Under the pieces are notes generated by a model. It had not been told where the DNA came from, did no database searches, and worked only from the letters and a program-made list of their open reading frames with translations. Source: Prochlorococcus sp. AG-347-L02 (GTDB lineage: Bacteria; Cyanobacteriota; Cyanobacteriia; PCC-6307; Cyanobiaceae). Taken from it: a DNA stretch of 64,000 nucleotides. Where the stretch lies: NCBI GenBank assembly GCA_003281255.1, contig QCCL01000003.1, forward strand, positions 1-64,000, given 5' to 3'. Made by a program: the position numbers and the translations under genes. Within the stretch, counting starts at the first letter, position 1; every line of letters begins with the position of its first letter. Positions 1 through 8,067 of the stretch are shown in pieces.

Positions 1-354
1 TATTAATCCTAAAATAATTACAAATCCAAAAAGTGATAAGGAATAAATTATTTTCTTTTTGATATTAAATTTAAATTTGTTTTTAGTAATTTTGACAAAG
101 GTCAGAAATTTTTTATTTGATAATGAATCATATTTTTCAGAATTGTTTTCAAAATAATAATTATTAAATTGTTCTTCCCTAATTTCATTAATATCTATTT
201 GCAAGTTATTTTCTGAGGCCCCAACTTTGTAATTCGAATGTTCATAAAAAAATTCATGTATGTTTGAAATATTTGTTATGTTTTTATTTTTTACATTAAG
301 TTTAGTTTTTTTAAAATCATTATCAAACCATTCGTCTAAACTACAAAGTTTGGT
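1..354 (-). CDS. Partial open frame at the left edge, one membrane segment
   Basis: An uninterrupted minus-strand frame of 118 codons runs off the left edge. The predicted protein is polar and Asn/Lys-rich, then basic, and reaches a hydrophobic segment (about IIYSLSLFGFVIILGLI) at the edge, so it may be anchored in the membrane with its C-terminal part outside the window. No ATG or GTG lies in the frame, and the only TTG is at 202-204. A stop at 355-357 closes the frame upstream. The true start may therefore have been lost or frameshifted. I do not recognise the family. Confidence 0.4.
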
Positions 355-558
355 TTAGCAAAATAAGATATGACTCTATTAGAAAAAGTACATTAAAAAG
401 ATTAATCAAATAAAAAAAAGAAAGATATTTTTGTTGGTAGATTTCATAAAATATGTTTATAAATCATCATTAATTGTTAAGTTCTTATTTAAAATAATTT
501 TTAAGATTTTTAAGCTTCTAATTTTTTGATTATTTTCATATAAGTTTGTGGGAATTAG

Positions 559-714
559 TTATGCTGACTTTCTTGTGCCACCGTAGGAATAATAATTATG
601 TTTAGAAATTTCATTCCAACATTCTTTACAACAAAAAATCCAGTCTTTATGAATTATGGATTTAACTCTGTAATGAATTTTATCTGGCTTATGACATAAA
701 TCACAATTTTTCAA
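559..714 (-). CDS. Small zinc-ribbon-like protein, 51 aa
   Basis: The frame starts at a TTG and encodes 51 residues, beginning LKNCDLCHKPDKIHYRV. It carries a CxxC pair near the N-terminus (CDLC) and a second cluster, CCKEC, about 30 residues in. This arrangement suits a small zinc-binding ribbon. The remainder is aromatic and basic, and the tail is YGGTRKSA. A stop lies only three codons upstream of the TTG, so the start is well bounded, although no strong ribosome binding site is visible. Function unknown. It is too short for most gene callers. Confidence 0.6.
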   Translation of the reverse strand: MKNCDLCHKPDKIHYRVKSIIHKDWIFCCKECWNEISKHNYYSYGGTRKSA

Positions 715-1058
715 TAGTATTTAATTTGCTAAATAAATTGTAGATAAAAATTAGGTTGATTTAATATATTCACGAAAAAATCTTTATCTTGTCATTATAG
801 GTTAGCACTCTACACATCATTGAGGCAAAGCAGTGGTTTTGTTGAGTACGATTATTTTTTAGTTGCCTGATAAGTATTTTCTAATTTTTATTTTTAAAAT
901 TTTTCAAGATAAATTCTTTATCTGTTTAAAATTAAGGTATTCTGTTCAGCTTTAAATAAAAATAAATTTTTGATTATACATCTGAGTTAGAACTTTACAA
1001 AGAAATTCACGAATCGTATTTAAGTAATTTTAGTATTAGTTTATTGATTTTTAATATT
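715..1058. other. Intergenic stretch, no gene seen
   Basis: This 344-base AT-rich stretch has no convincing open frame on either strand. A less AT-rich patch at about 801-870 stands out from its surroundings, but I could not read it as a tRNA or a hairpin RNA. It may be promoter sequence for the plus-strand gene at 1059. Confidence 0.4.
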
Positions 1059-1202
1059 ATGAACATTTACCTTTTCTGGATTTTATTTTTAGCTCTATGG
1101 GCAATCGTTCCTTTAATGATTATAAAAGGTAGAGTAGACGAAGAGCCTAAGATTCAGACTTCACCAAAAGTTAAAACAAAGAAAAAAGGTTGGTTTAATT
1201 AA
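1059..1202 (+). CDS. Small single-pass membrane protein, 47 aa
   Basis: An ATG frame of 47 residues. Residues 2-21 form one hydrophobic helix (IYLFWILFLALWAIVPLMI). A short charged linker with acidic residues follows, then a basic tail ending KKKGWFN. Small one-helix proteins with a charged tail are common in Prochlorococcus, often with unknown roles at the thylakoid. No partner gene is evident. Family not recognised. Confidence 0.5.
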   Translation: MNIYLFWILFLALWAIVPLMIIKGRVDEEPKIQTSPKVKTKKKGWFN

Positions 1203-1321
1203 GTCAATTTCTGAATTGATTAAAATAATCTGCAAGGTAAACCTTGATAATTTAAATTAAAGACTAAGTAATAAACTTTATTTATTAAAAGTGCAAAAAT
1301 TAGAATAAAAATTTTTTTTAT

Positions 1322-1869
1322 TTGGTAGTGCTTGGGGGAAGTGCAAAAAAAGCTAACATTGAACTACATGATGTTAGATGGGTTGTTGGATCTAAAATTG
1401 AGGATACATACTATATTTTAAAAAACAATGGTTTGGATCTCCAAAAGGTTTGCATATTGATAGCTATAAAAGAATTAAAAATATTGATGCCTTTAAAATT
1501 AATTTAATAAATTTTGAAAAGGATAAAATATATAAAAAGCAATTAGTAAAAAATAAGGCAAAAAAAAATATGGTTTGTCAATATTGGAGGCTATAGTCCA
1601 ACTTCTATGCAGGAAAAAAATGAGTTTGGATTGGTTACTGCTAGAACTAAATCAGAGGCAAAAAAAAAGCTAAATCTAAATGGCTTATTGGGTGTAAAAA
1701 GGTACATAAAGATGATATTGCTTCCCTAGAAATCTTATTGAGTTGTGAAGATTGTAAACTAATAAAAAAAGATAGGAAAGTGGGAAATAGAATTAACCCC
1801 AGTTAATAATTTTATTGAAGAAAACAATTTCCTGATTGGTATGGTTATCAAAAACTAGAGGGGATATAG
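1322..1869 (+). pseudogene. Decayed DUF1543 gene with about five frameshifts
   Basis: Reading across the three plus frames restores a single protein of about 180 residues. It starts VVLGGSAKKANIELHDVRWV, continues through WFGSPKGLHIDSYKRI, WFVNIGGYSPTSMQEKNEF, KWLIGCKKVHKDDI and LEILLSCEDCK, and ends PDWYGYQKL. These pieces match what I know of DUF1543, a short family of unknown function with a VxLGG...ANIExHD...VG N-terminus and a WFGxPKGLHIDSY motif. The frame changes near 1430, at the A-runs 1560-1568 and 1660-1668, near 1783 and near 1828. No ATG precedes the first block. Sequencing error at the A-runs is possible but would not explain the other breaks. Confidence 0.75.
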
Positions 1870-1940
1870 AGATCCAAGAATCTTATACTAGAAAAAAATT
1901 TTTCTAATTACTGATACGCATATTAACGTTTATTAAAGTC

Positions 1941-3146
1941 TTAAAAAGAACTTGATTTTCTTAATAAATAAATTCCACCTGCTAGAGAAATTAAGACAGG
2001 TAACCATGCAGCCAAAATAGGATTAATAATGCCTTTCACTCCAAATGAACTAAATATAAATGACATTACATAATAAATTAATATAAGAATTACGCTTAAT
2101 CCAAATCCCTGACTTTTTGAAGATCTTAAATTAGATTTAGATCCCAAACTACTTCCAATTAAACCAAATACCAAGCATGCAAAAGGTAGAGTGAATTTTT
2201 CTTGAATGCGGACTTTAATTCTTCTTAATTCTTTTAAGTTTCCAGTTTTTTTATAAATTTTTTCTGCTTTTATAGCCTGTTTTAAAGTCATTTCATTCGC
2301 ATCTCTCGGAACTTGTGCTAATTCCAATGGTCCTTCTATAAATGGGTATATATATCGTTTAAATTGAATATTTCCAGTTTGACCATTTCGATCAATAGTT
2401 ACCATACTTCCATTTATAAAATTCCATGAAGAATTATTTTTATCAAATGTTGCACTTTCCGCTTTTAAGATTTGTTGTATATCTTCCCTCGAGAAATCTA
2501 AAACAGTAACTCCCTCCATAATATTATTTTCAAACCATGATGCGTAGAATATATGGGTTAGGTAGTTGTTATGTTTTGTTGGTTTATTAGTCGATGGGTC
2601 TATTCTAGAGCCATATCTAGAAAACATAATGTTATCTTTACCTGTTTCACTACTAAATGAACTACCAATTCCTGCTCTTAATGTTACCTCTGCCAACTTA
2701 TTACTTGCAGGGACTAAATTATCATTGAAATAGAAAGTTAAACCCGTCATAAATATTGAAAGAGCAATGGCTGGAGAAATAATTCTGGAGGTTTTAATCC
2801 CTAAAGATTTCAAAGCTAATAATTCTGAATTGCTTGATAATTTTCCATAGGCTAATAATGTAGAAAGCAAAACTGCCATTGGGAATGACAAAACTAAAAA
2901 GCTAGGCAAACTAAAAAAAAGAACTTTTAAAGCTAAAAATAGAGGTAAACCAAATTCAACAATTTTTCTTATGAGATCGAACATTACCCCAACAGATAAT
3001 GAAATAACAGTAAATGCGGAAATTGCAAATATCATAGGAGGTATGATTTGACCTAATAACCACCTATCTATTAAAGGTATTGAATACCAAGGAGTAATTA
3101 TTTTATTGAAAGTTTTTTTAATTAATTGTTGATTTGAAAGTTTCAA
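1941..3146 (-). CDS. LptF/LptG (YjgP/YjgQ) family permease
   Basis: A 401-residue inner-membrane protein of the lipopolysaccharide export permease family. LptF/LptG-type subunits, with the LptB ATPase, extract lipopolysaccharide from the inner membrane and pass it to the periplasmic bridge. Three N-terminal helices (about 30-55, 65-90 and 100-125) and three C-terminal helices (about 315-335, 345-365 and 375-395) flank a periplasmic domain containing FSRYGSRID and an AQVPRDANEMTLKQ block, as the family usually has. The length is normal for one permease subunit. No lptB or second permease gene is adjacent. The lipid A genes at 46.4-49.8 kb supply the likely substrate. F and G types are not separable by eye. 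Confidence 0.85.
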   Translation of the reverse strand: MKLSNQQLIKKTFNKIITPWYSIPLIDRWLLGQIIPPMIFAISAFTVISLSVGVMFDLIRKIVEFGLPLFLALKVLFFSLPSFLVLSFPMAVLLSTLLAYGKLSSNSELLALKSLGIKTSRIISPAIALSIFMTGLTFYFNDNLVPASNKLAEVTLRAGIGSSFSSETGKDNIMFSRYGSRIDPSTNKPTKHNNYLTHIFYASWFENNIMEGVTVLDFSREDIQQILKAESATFDKNNSSWNFINGSMVTIDRNGQTGNIQFKRYIYPFIEGPLELAQVPRDANEMTLKQAIKAEKIYKKTGNLKELRRIKVRIQEKFTLPFACLVFGLIGSSLGSKSNLRSSKSQGFGLSVILILIYYVMSFIFSSFGVKGIINPILAAWLPVLISLAGGIYLLRKSSSF

Positions 3147-3320
3147 AAGAAATTTATTTAATTTGTACTGTCTTTTAACGAATTATAAAATATGAATGTT
3201 GTATAGACCAAGATAAAATTTGTATGAATAAAAAATTTTTATTTACTAATTCTAAAAAAAAATTAGTTTTTACTTGCAGTAAAGTAAAAAATTTGGTTTC
3301 TTAAAAAAAAAGGGTTAGGA

Positions 3321-3440
3321 ATGAAAAATAAAACTTTTATGAATGAATGTAAGTGCGTACACTGCCAACAAAAAATAAATCAAATTAATAATTCAAAACT
3401 TTATTGGGATAAATTAATTTTAAGAAAAATGTTATCCTAG
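3321..3440 (+). CDS. Possible 39-aa cysteine-motif protein
   Basis: A short ATG frame reading MKNKTFMNECKCVHCQQKIN and ending WDKLILRKMLS. It has three cysteines as CxCxxC, which could bind metal. A purine-rich AGGGTTAGGA sits just before the ATG, rather close for a ribosome binding site. Comparable tiny cysteine proteins occur elsewhere in this window (559-714, 8255-8395). With only 39 codons this could be chance. Confidence 0.4.
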   Translation: MKNKTFMNECKCVHCQQKINQINNSKLYWDKLILRKMLS

Positions 3441-4074
3441 CTTTTCTAAAAATCTATAATTTCAAATTAAAAATAAAGTTTTTTTATCCTTTTATGTTAT
3501 TCTTCTTGTAAAAAAGAATGCAATTACTTAGCCTTTTGATTTTTCTTGTAGATAATATTTTCTCTCTTTAAAAGAAAAAGGATAATAACAATGCAAGAAG
3601 GGATGAGAACAAAATCTAAAGACATAAGTTTTTTAACTCTATTTTTTATTTAGCAATAAATATGTTTATTGACATTTTCATAATTAATAAATTATTAGAC
3701 TTATTGGAAAACTTTTATCTAATGTTTTAGTTTATTTAGTGGCTTTAAAAATTGAAAGAGCTTGCAAGTATCCCACAGGCAAGCTCATGACGAACGGGTT
3801 AAATTCAGACTTTTTGACTTTAACCAGCTAAGCACTTCCTAAATGCTATTTGTATCCTACTAAGTAAAATTACTTAGTGTGAGTATAAATGCTCAATCAT
3901 TATGATTTTTGCAAATTTGATATTAAAAAGAGTTTTTTAAATTACCTGCTGTTAATTTTCTTTAACAGAAATGTCACATAATGGCCTTTAAGTACTCAGG
4001 GATAAACCATAAGAGACTTTTGGTTTACATAATTTAATATTTGTGTTACTTTAGTTTACAATTACATTTTTTAA
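3441..4074. other. 634-base gene-free gap upstream of hli
   Basis: The only coding sign is a 20-codon frame near 3591 with a good AAAGGAT-type ribosome binding site, which I do not call. The right half carries four separate inverted repeats between 3758 and 3968, listed as a candidate RNA gene. The last 100 bases before 4075 should include the hli promoter and leader. A weaker inverted repeat (TAAACC...GGTTTA) lies near 4004-4028. Confidence 0.5.
3758..3968. ncRNA. Candidate structured RNA: four inverted repeats in 210 bases
   Basis: Four perfect or near-perfect inverted repeats lie in tandem. GAGCTTGC/GCAAGCTC is at 3758-3765/3779-3786. GGTTAAA-t-TCA pairs with TGA-c-TTTAACC at 3797-3807/3815-3825. 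ACTAAGTAA/TTACTTAGT is at 3859-3867/3870-3878 with only two bases between the arms. CTGTTAA/TTAACAG is at 3949-3955/3962-3968. No open frame crosses the region. The density of hairpins suggests a small RNA, a structured leader or operator sites. The strand is undecided, and the third repeat is better described as a palindrome than as a hairpin. It does not resemble the tRNA, tmRNA, 6S or SRP RNA patterns I know. Confidence 0.4.
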
Positions 4075-4281
4075 ATGACAAAGTCAGGAGTTACAACAGA
4101 ATCAGGTGGAAGGCAGAATATGTTTCCATCAGAAACTAGACCCTATATTGATGAAACAGTATCTTACGATGGTTATCCTCAGAACGCAGAAAAAGTGAAT
4201 GGTAGATGGGCTATGATTGGATTCGTTGCGCTACTAGGTGCTTATATAACAACAGGACAGATTATTCCAGGAATTTTTTAG
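4075..4281 (+). CDS. hli: High-light-inducible protein, 68 aa
   Basis: A one-helix member of the chlorophyll a/b-binding superfamily. These thylakoid proteins bind chlorophyll and carotenoid and protect photosystems under high light or nutrient stress. The core is EKVNGRWAMIGFVALLGAY followed by the picocyanobacterial tail TTGQIIPGIF. The E-x-x-N-G-R pattern supplies the chlorophyll ligands. The polar N-terminus of about 40 residues is longer than in the two hli genes at 4786-5033. The ATG at 4075 is the only sensible start. The gene stands alone on the plus strand, with the inverted-repeat region just upstream. Confidence 0.93.
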   Translation: MTKSGVTTESGGRQNMFPSETRPYIDETVSYDGYPQNAEKVNGRWAMIGFVALLGAYITTGQIIPGIF

Positions 4282-4383
4282 TATTTCATTTACCCATATA
4301 CAATTTTCTTTTAAAACTCCACAACAATTGTTTGTTAAATAAGAAATTTAAAATCAATTGACTCTTATTTGCGTTCATTATTT

Positions 4384-4512
4384 TTATTTTAAATTTGAGA
4401 AAAAGAAAAACCAAACAAAAGTTATTGCATTTAGGCTAAATACTATACCAAGGAATAGATAAGCAAATTTTTTCCCAATAAATGCTGTCTCCGGTTCAAG
4501 TTTTACTCTCAT
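4384..4512 (-). CDS. Small membrane protein, 42 aa
   Basis: An ATG frame of 42 residues starting MRVKLEPETAFIGKKFAYLF. A polar N-terminus precedes one hydrophobic helix (about 18-38) rich in Phe and Trp, and the frame ends SNLK. It lies between hli genes, downstream of the minus-strand hli pair but beyond that pair's terminator. Family not recognised; a thylakoid or plasma membrane location is inferred only from hydrophobicity. Confidence 0.45.
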   Translation of the reverse strand: MRVKLEPETAFIGKKFAYLFLGIVFSLNAITFVWFFFFSNLK

Positions 4513-4728
4513 TTAGCCTTGGAACTATTTTGATTAAAATAGCATCAATTGACAAATAAATTTAAATTTAAAATAATAAAAATAATCAAATTAACAATTT
4601 TTTTTGTATCTTTATAAATCTTTTTTCATTTTTATCTTTCTAGTTGGAAAAATTAAATACTTCAATATTTTGCCTATAATTTTTCTCAGCTTGAGTCTTT
4701 CCCGATAAGAAAGATTTTAAAATTAACC

Positions 4729-4764
4729 AAAAAAAATAGTCTAATTTTATTAAAAATTAGACTA
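4729..4764 (-). terminator. Rho-independent terminator of the hli pair
   Basis: A perfect 12-bp stem (TAGTCTAATTTT at 4737-4748 with AAAATTAGACTA at 4753-4764) has a four-base loop. On the minus strand it is followed by eight Ts (4736-4729). It starts 22 bases past the stop of the second minus-strand hli gene, so it should end that transcript. Confidence 0.8.
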
Positions 4765-4785
4765 TAAAAAGATATAAAGGTTAAG

Positions 4786-4926
4786 TTAGATAAAACCAGG
4801 AATGATTTGACCTGTAGTTAAATATGCTCCAACAAGAGCAACAAAACCTAACATTGCAAATCTTCCGTTCAGCTTTTCAGCAACGATTTTTTCTTTTTCA
4901 ACTATTTTTGGCTCGTTATTTTTCAT
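4786..4926 (-). CDS. hli: High-light-inducible protein, 46 aa
   Basis: Starts at the ATG at 4924-4926. A 22-residue lysine/glutamate-rich N-terminus leads to AEKLNGRFAMLGFVALVGAY and the tail TTGQIIPGFI. The chlorophyll-binding E-x-x-N-G-R motif is intact. The ATG overlaps the stop of the upstream hli gene by one base (TAATG), so the two are probably translationally coupled. A longer frame reaching 5004 in this phase runs through the neighbouring gene and is not the real start. The transcript should end at the terminator at 4729-4764. Confidence 0.93.
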   Translation of the reverse strand: MKNNEPKIVEKEKIVAEKLNGRFAMLGFVALVGAYLTTGQIIPGFI

Positions 4927-5033
4927 TAGAACCAGCCTGGAATGATTTGACCTGTTGTGACGTATGCACCAACTGCTGCAACGAAACCTAACATTGCTGC
5001 CCAACCGTTAAAACGTTCTGCTTCTGGAGTCAT
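4926..5033 (-). CDS. hli: High-light-inducible protein, 35 aa minimal form
   Basis: One of the shortest hli forms: MTPEAERFNGWAAMLGFVAA, then VGAYVTTGQIIPGWF. It is essentially just the pigment-binding helix. The usual arginine of the ExxNGR motif is tryptophan here (ERFNGWAAM), a pattern seen in other short picocyanobacterial Hlips. It is first in a two-gene unit with 4786-4926 and overlaps it by one base. Such short Hlips may work as homo- or heterodimers, and the pairing with a second hli suggests co-production. Confidence 0.93.
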   Translation of the reverse strand: MTPEAERFNGWAAMLGFVAAVGAYVTTGQIIPGWF

Positions 5034-5390
5034 TTTTTTTTGTTTAATTTGTAAACTAATATAACATATTTATTTAATAATGTAAAGATAATTAGATATT
5101 TTCCTTTATTATTTCCAGTAAAATTTAAAAACTGCTACATATTTGTGTCGAAATATACCTTATCGGCGTTTTTATTTTTGTTCTGATTTTTTAATTTTTG
5201 AAGAAAAATAAGCTTATTGCCTTGTTTTTGAGGTACACCCTCATTTAGAGGTAATTTAAATTAATATATCTTTAGAGTCAGCTAGTAGGGATACAGGCTG
5301 ACTCTATTTTTGAGAATTTTTAGTTTTTGACTAAAAATAGTTTTTAGAATCCAAATAATTGCTATTAATAAGTTAGATATATATTTGATT
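5034..5390. other. Gap with promoter region of the hli pair and one hairpin
   Basis: No gene is visible. The left part must carry the promoter and leader of the minus-strand hli pair. A nine-bp hairpin sits at 5274-5305 and a smaller GAGG/CCTC hairpin near 5230-5241. An unannotated small RNA ending at the larger hairpin is possible but not shown. Confidence 0.4.
5274..5311 (+). terminator. Hairpin followed by a short T-run, possible terminator
   Basis: AGAGTCAGC (5274-5282) pairs perfectly with GCTGACTCT (5297-5305) around a 14-base loop, followed by ATTTTTG. Nothing annotated on the plus strand needs ending here, so it may close a small RNA starting in the preceding 200 bases, or act as an element upstream of 5391. 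The T-run is weak. Confidence 0.45.
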
Positions 5391-5555
5391 ATGTCATTAG
5401 CGACTTACTACATGCATTTGATTTTTGGTAAAATCCCTTCTCTAATTAGTTCTGATTTAATACTTTATATTTTGCCTGCTCTTACAATTTCAATATTATT
5501 CTTTAGCCTTAAAATAATGTTTTTCAAGACACCTAAATTAAGAAAGGTTAAATAA
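5391..5555 (+). CDS. Small membrane protein, 54 aa
   Basis: ATG frame starting MSLATYYMHLIFGKIPSLIS. One or two hydrophobic stretches follow (about residues 22-45), and the tail is strongly basic (KTPKLRKVK). A positive tail after a helix suggests a cytoplasmic C-terminus. It lies 52 bases before the DUF938 gene on the same strand and may share its transcript. Family unknown. Confidence 0.45.
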   Translation: MSLATYYMHLIFGKIPSLISSDLILYILPALTISILFFSLKIMFFKTPKLRKVK

Positions 5556-5607
5556 TAAAGGATTTTAGATTTATTATTTTTACTTAAGCACCCAAATTTT
5601 TTTAATT

Positions 5608-6225
5608 TTGGATAATAGACTTTTTTTTTCGGCAACTCAAAGAAATAGAGACTGCATTGGTAATGTACTATCCAGAATTATAAAAAAAGGTTCAGTATTA
5701 GAAATTGGTAGTGGCAGTGGTGAACATGGAGTAGTTTTTCAAAAACGCTTTCCTGGAATAATTTGGCAAACAAGTGACCCAGAGTTATTGCATAGAAAAA
5801 GTATAAGTTCTTGGATTGAGTATGAAGACCTAACAAAGAAAATGCCCCAGCCTCTTGAGATTGATGTAGAAAAAATTCCTTGGAAAATTCCAGTGAGATT
5901 AGCTAATTCTCTGGAGGGAATAGTCTCTATAAATATGATTCATGTAGCACAGTGGTCTTGTACAGTAGCACTCTTTAGAGAATCTGGAAAATTACTCAAT
6001 AAAGGGCAATTTTTAATTTTGTATGGGCCATTTAAAATTTGTAATAAGCATACAAGTGAAAGTAATTATTTATTCGATAATTCATTAAGAATGCAAAATG
6101 ATCTTTGGGGTATTAAAAATCTTGAGGAAGTTTGTGATGAGAGTAAGAAAAATGGTTTTTCTCAAGAGGATATTATTAGGATGCCTGCAAATAATTTTTC
6201 AATAATTTACAGAAAAGTTTCTTGA
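5608..6225 (+). CDS. DUF938 class I SAM-dependent methyltransferase
   Basis: A 205-residue protein with the class I methyltransferase fold. The SAM-binding glycine motif is LEIGSGSGEH (31-40). The N-terminal SATQRNRD and the central NMIHVAQWSC are typical of the DUF938/UPF0585 family, whose substrate is not established. The length is normal. The start is a TTG; no in-frame ATG lies before the conserved N-terminus. Confidence 0.8.
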   Translation: MDNRLFFSATQRNRDCIGNVLSRIIKKGSVLEIGSGSGEHGVVFQKRFPGIIWQTSDPELLHRKSISSWIEYEDLTKKMPQPLEIDVEKIPWKIPVRLANSLEGIVSINMIHVAQWSCTVALFRESGKLLNKGQFLILYGPFKICNKHTSESNYLFDNSLRMQNDLWGIKNLEEVCDESKKNGFSQEDIIRMPANNFSIIYRKVS

Positions 6226-6276
6226 TAAGGCAAATACAAATATCAATAAAATATTAAAATTCATCATATTAGATGA

Positions 6277-6438
6277 TCAACCTGATAGTTTTTTACTCCA
6301 TTCTTTATGCTTTTGATCTAAATCTGAAATTTGTTCGCCTAAACTCAATTGTCTTTCTAATAATTCAACTTTTGTAAGTGTTATTTTTTCCGAATAAAAT
6401 TTAATAGGCTGCTTACCATGCAAATTGTCTCCACTCAT
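6277..6438 (-). CDS. Small soluble protein, 53 aa, helical
   Basis: ATG frame starting MSGDNLHGKQPIKFYSEKIT. The rest (TLTKVELLERQLSLGEQISDL, then DQKHKEWSKKLSG) is charged and probably one amphipathic or coiled helix. It lies downstream of the desaturase gene on the same strand with a 49-base gap. The codon pattern looks like real coding sequence. Function unknown. Confidence 0.5.
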   Translation of the reverse strand: MSGDNLHGKQPIKFYSEKITLTKVELLERQLSLGEQISDLDQKHKEWSKKLSG

Positions 6439-6487
6439 AGAATCATTAAAATTATGATTAATTTCTAAGATGAAAAATTTGTTATCG

Positions 6488-7723
6488 CTAATTCTTTAAT
6501 ATTCTTTTCAGATTTGCGTAAATTAATGTGATAAATAATTGCTCCCTATTGTTTTTTAAATCCTCCATTTTGTATGAAGATTGCCATATATATCTTCCTC
6601 TCTTGATGTCTGACTCAACAGCAACGCAATTGCAAGAAATATTCCATAGAGCTTTGTGTATTGGATCAGGATTAAAAAGATATGCTTTTTTGAAGGCTTT
6701 TTTAATTAAAACAGTTGCCTTTTTTGCATGATAATGAGGGATCGTTGGACATACATGATGAACGACGTGGCTAGAACCAATATTATGGTGAAGAAAATTA
6801 AGGAACCTACCATAAGGCCTATCAATAGATAGAAATGCGCCTTTCATAAAGGAAAATTCCGTATTTGAAAGATGAGGTACATCTGAATCTGTATGATGAA
6901 GCCATGTATAAACGACTAGCCAACAATTAACAACTAATAAAGGACCAAAATAGAGAGCAATTACAGGAAATACTCCATACTTGAAAACTAAATAAACAAC
7001 GCCCACTAATGTCAAACCCACACCAATATCTGATATCCATACTTTCTTGGCCCATATTGATGGCCATAATGCTTCAGAAAATGGTTTAATTGGCCAAAAA
7101 TGATTTGAAGTACCATATTTAACACCTCCTGTACTTCCAGTAAGTAAATAAGCAGGCCAACCAAATATTAGATGTAAAACAAGTTGAAGAATTCCATAAT
7201 TTTTCTTACCTAAGGAATTTGAAAAGTGTAATTCTTTTTCTCCTCCAACTTTTTCTGTAACTCCATTGCCTTTAATTACTAAAGGAACGTGAGTTTCTCC
7301 ATTGGTTATGTTATTTGTGAATCGATGATGAACTGCATGAGAACGCTGCCAAGAAAAATAAGGCACTAGAAGTAATGAATGTAGTAAATAACCAGTAATA
7401 GATTCCAGTGTCTTGTTTTTAGAGAATGCTCCGTGCCCACATTCATGTGCAATTACCCAGAATCCCATTGCAGTGGTACCTGATAGTAATGCGTAAATAA
7501 TCCAAATTGGGATCATTGTTGGGGTAAATGGAATAGATAATCCTATCGCAACTACTAATGATTGAATTAGAGCTGATTGTAAAAGATACCTTAAAGAAAT
7601 TTTGGTATTGCACCTAAAGTAGTGATCTGGGATAACATCCTGAAATTCTTTCATGCTTGGAATATCTTTATCCTCTATTACAAGCGCTTGGCCTTTGAGA
7701 CCTGAAAATTTTATATTACTCAA
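6488..7723 (-). CDS. desA: Membrane fatty acid desaturase, DesA-like
   Basis: A 411-residue integral membrane di-iron desaturase. The three histidine clusters are visible: HECGH (93-97), HAVHH (129-133) and HVVHH (about 319-323, in SSHVVHHVCPTIPHYHA). This spacing and the QRSHAVHHRFTN context match cyanobacterial acyl-lipid delta-12 desaturases (DesA), which place a double bond in membrane glycerolipid acyl chains using ferredoxin electrons. A ferredoxin gene is at 31.9 kb. Hydrophobic segments lie at about 50-90 and 205-270. Delta-12 specificity is inferred from family resemblance. Confidence 0.85.
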   Translation of the reverse strand: MSNIKFSGLKGQALVIEDKDIPSMKEFQDVIPDHYFRCNTKISLRYLLQSALIQSLVVAIGLSIPFTPTMIPIWIIYALLSGTTAMGFWVIAHECGHGAFSKNKTLESITGYLLHSLLLVPYFSWQRSHAVHHRFTNNITNGETHVPLVIKGNGVTEKVGGEKELHFSNSLGKKNYGILQLVLHLIFGWPAYLLTGSTGGVKYGTSNHFWPIKPFSEALWPSIWAKKVWISDIGVGLTLVGVVYLVFKYGVFPVIALYFGPLLVVNCWLVVYTWLHHTDSDVPHLSNTEFSFMKGAFLSIDRPYGRFLNFLHHNIGSSHVVHHVCPTIPHYHAKKATVLIKKAFKKAYLFNPDPIHKALWNISCNCVAVESDIKRGRYIWQSSYKMEDLKNNREQLFITLIYANLKRILKN

Positions 7724-7935
7724 ATTTTTTTAGTTAAGAATTTTTTAAATAAAATTGAATTTATATATTCTATTATCCATCACAGGATCTCATAATGAAA
7801 AGAATTAGTAATTTTTTTTTGATAAAATTTTTACGATTTTAATTTCAAATTCAAAAAAAATTATTGCCTAATATTTTTTATTTTATTCTTTTAAAGCAAT
7901 CTTTTTAATTATCTAATTATTAAAGCTTAATTATT

Positions 7936-8067
7936 TTAAAGACCGCGTATATACCTCTTAGGTAAACCAGATTGTTTACGAGGCTTTACTAGGATAGGCA
8001 AAACAATAACTCCTACTGTAAAAAGACAGATTGGAGCAACTACCATCAATATAGATTCTAAAGACAT
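7936..8067 (-). CDS. Small membrane protein, 43 aa
   Basis: Reads MSLESILMVVAPICLFTVGV, then IVLPILVKPRKQSGLPKRYI, then RGL. A single helix (about 5-28) is followed by a conserved-looking basic tail with a GLPKRYIRG motif. The size and layout resemble small photosystem subunits, but I cannot match it to a named Psb, Psa, Pet or Ndh subunit. It is well isolated, with gaps of 188 and 212 bases on either side. Confidence 0.55.
   Translation of the reverse strand: MSLESILMVVAPICLFTVGVIVLPILVKPRKQSGLPKRYIRGL

Noticed and set aside
3591..3653. 20-codon frame with a good ribosome binding site
   Set aside because: Too short and without pattern to call a gene, though the leader could be translated.
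4786..5004. A single 72-residue minus-strand frame covering both hli genes
   Set aside because: Its first part is the upstream hli gene read in the wrong frame. The real genes start at 5033 and 4926 and overlap by one base.
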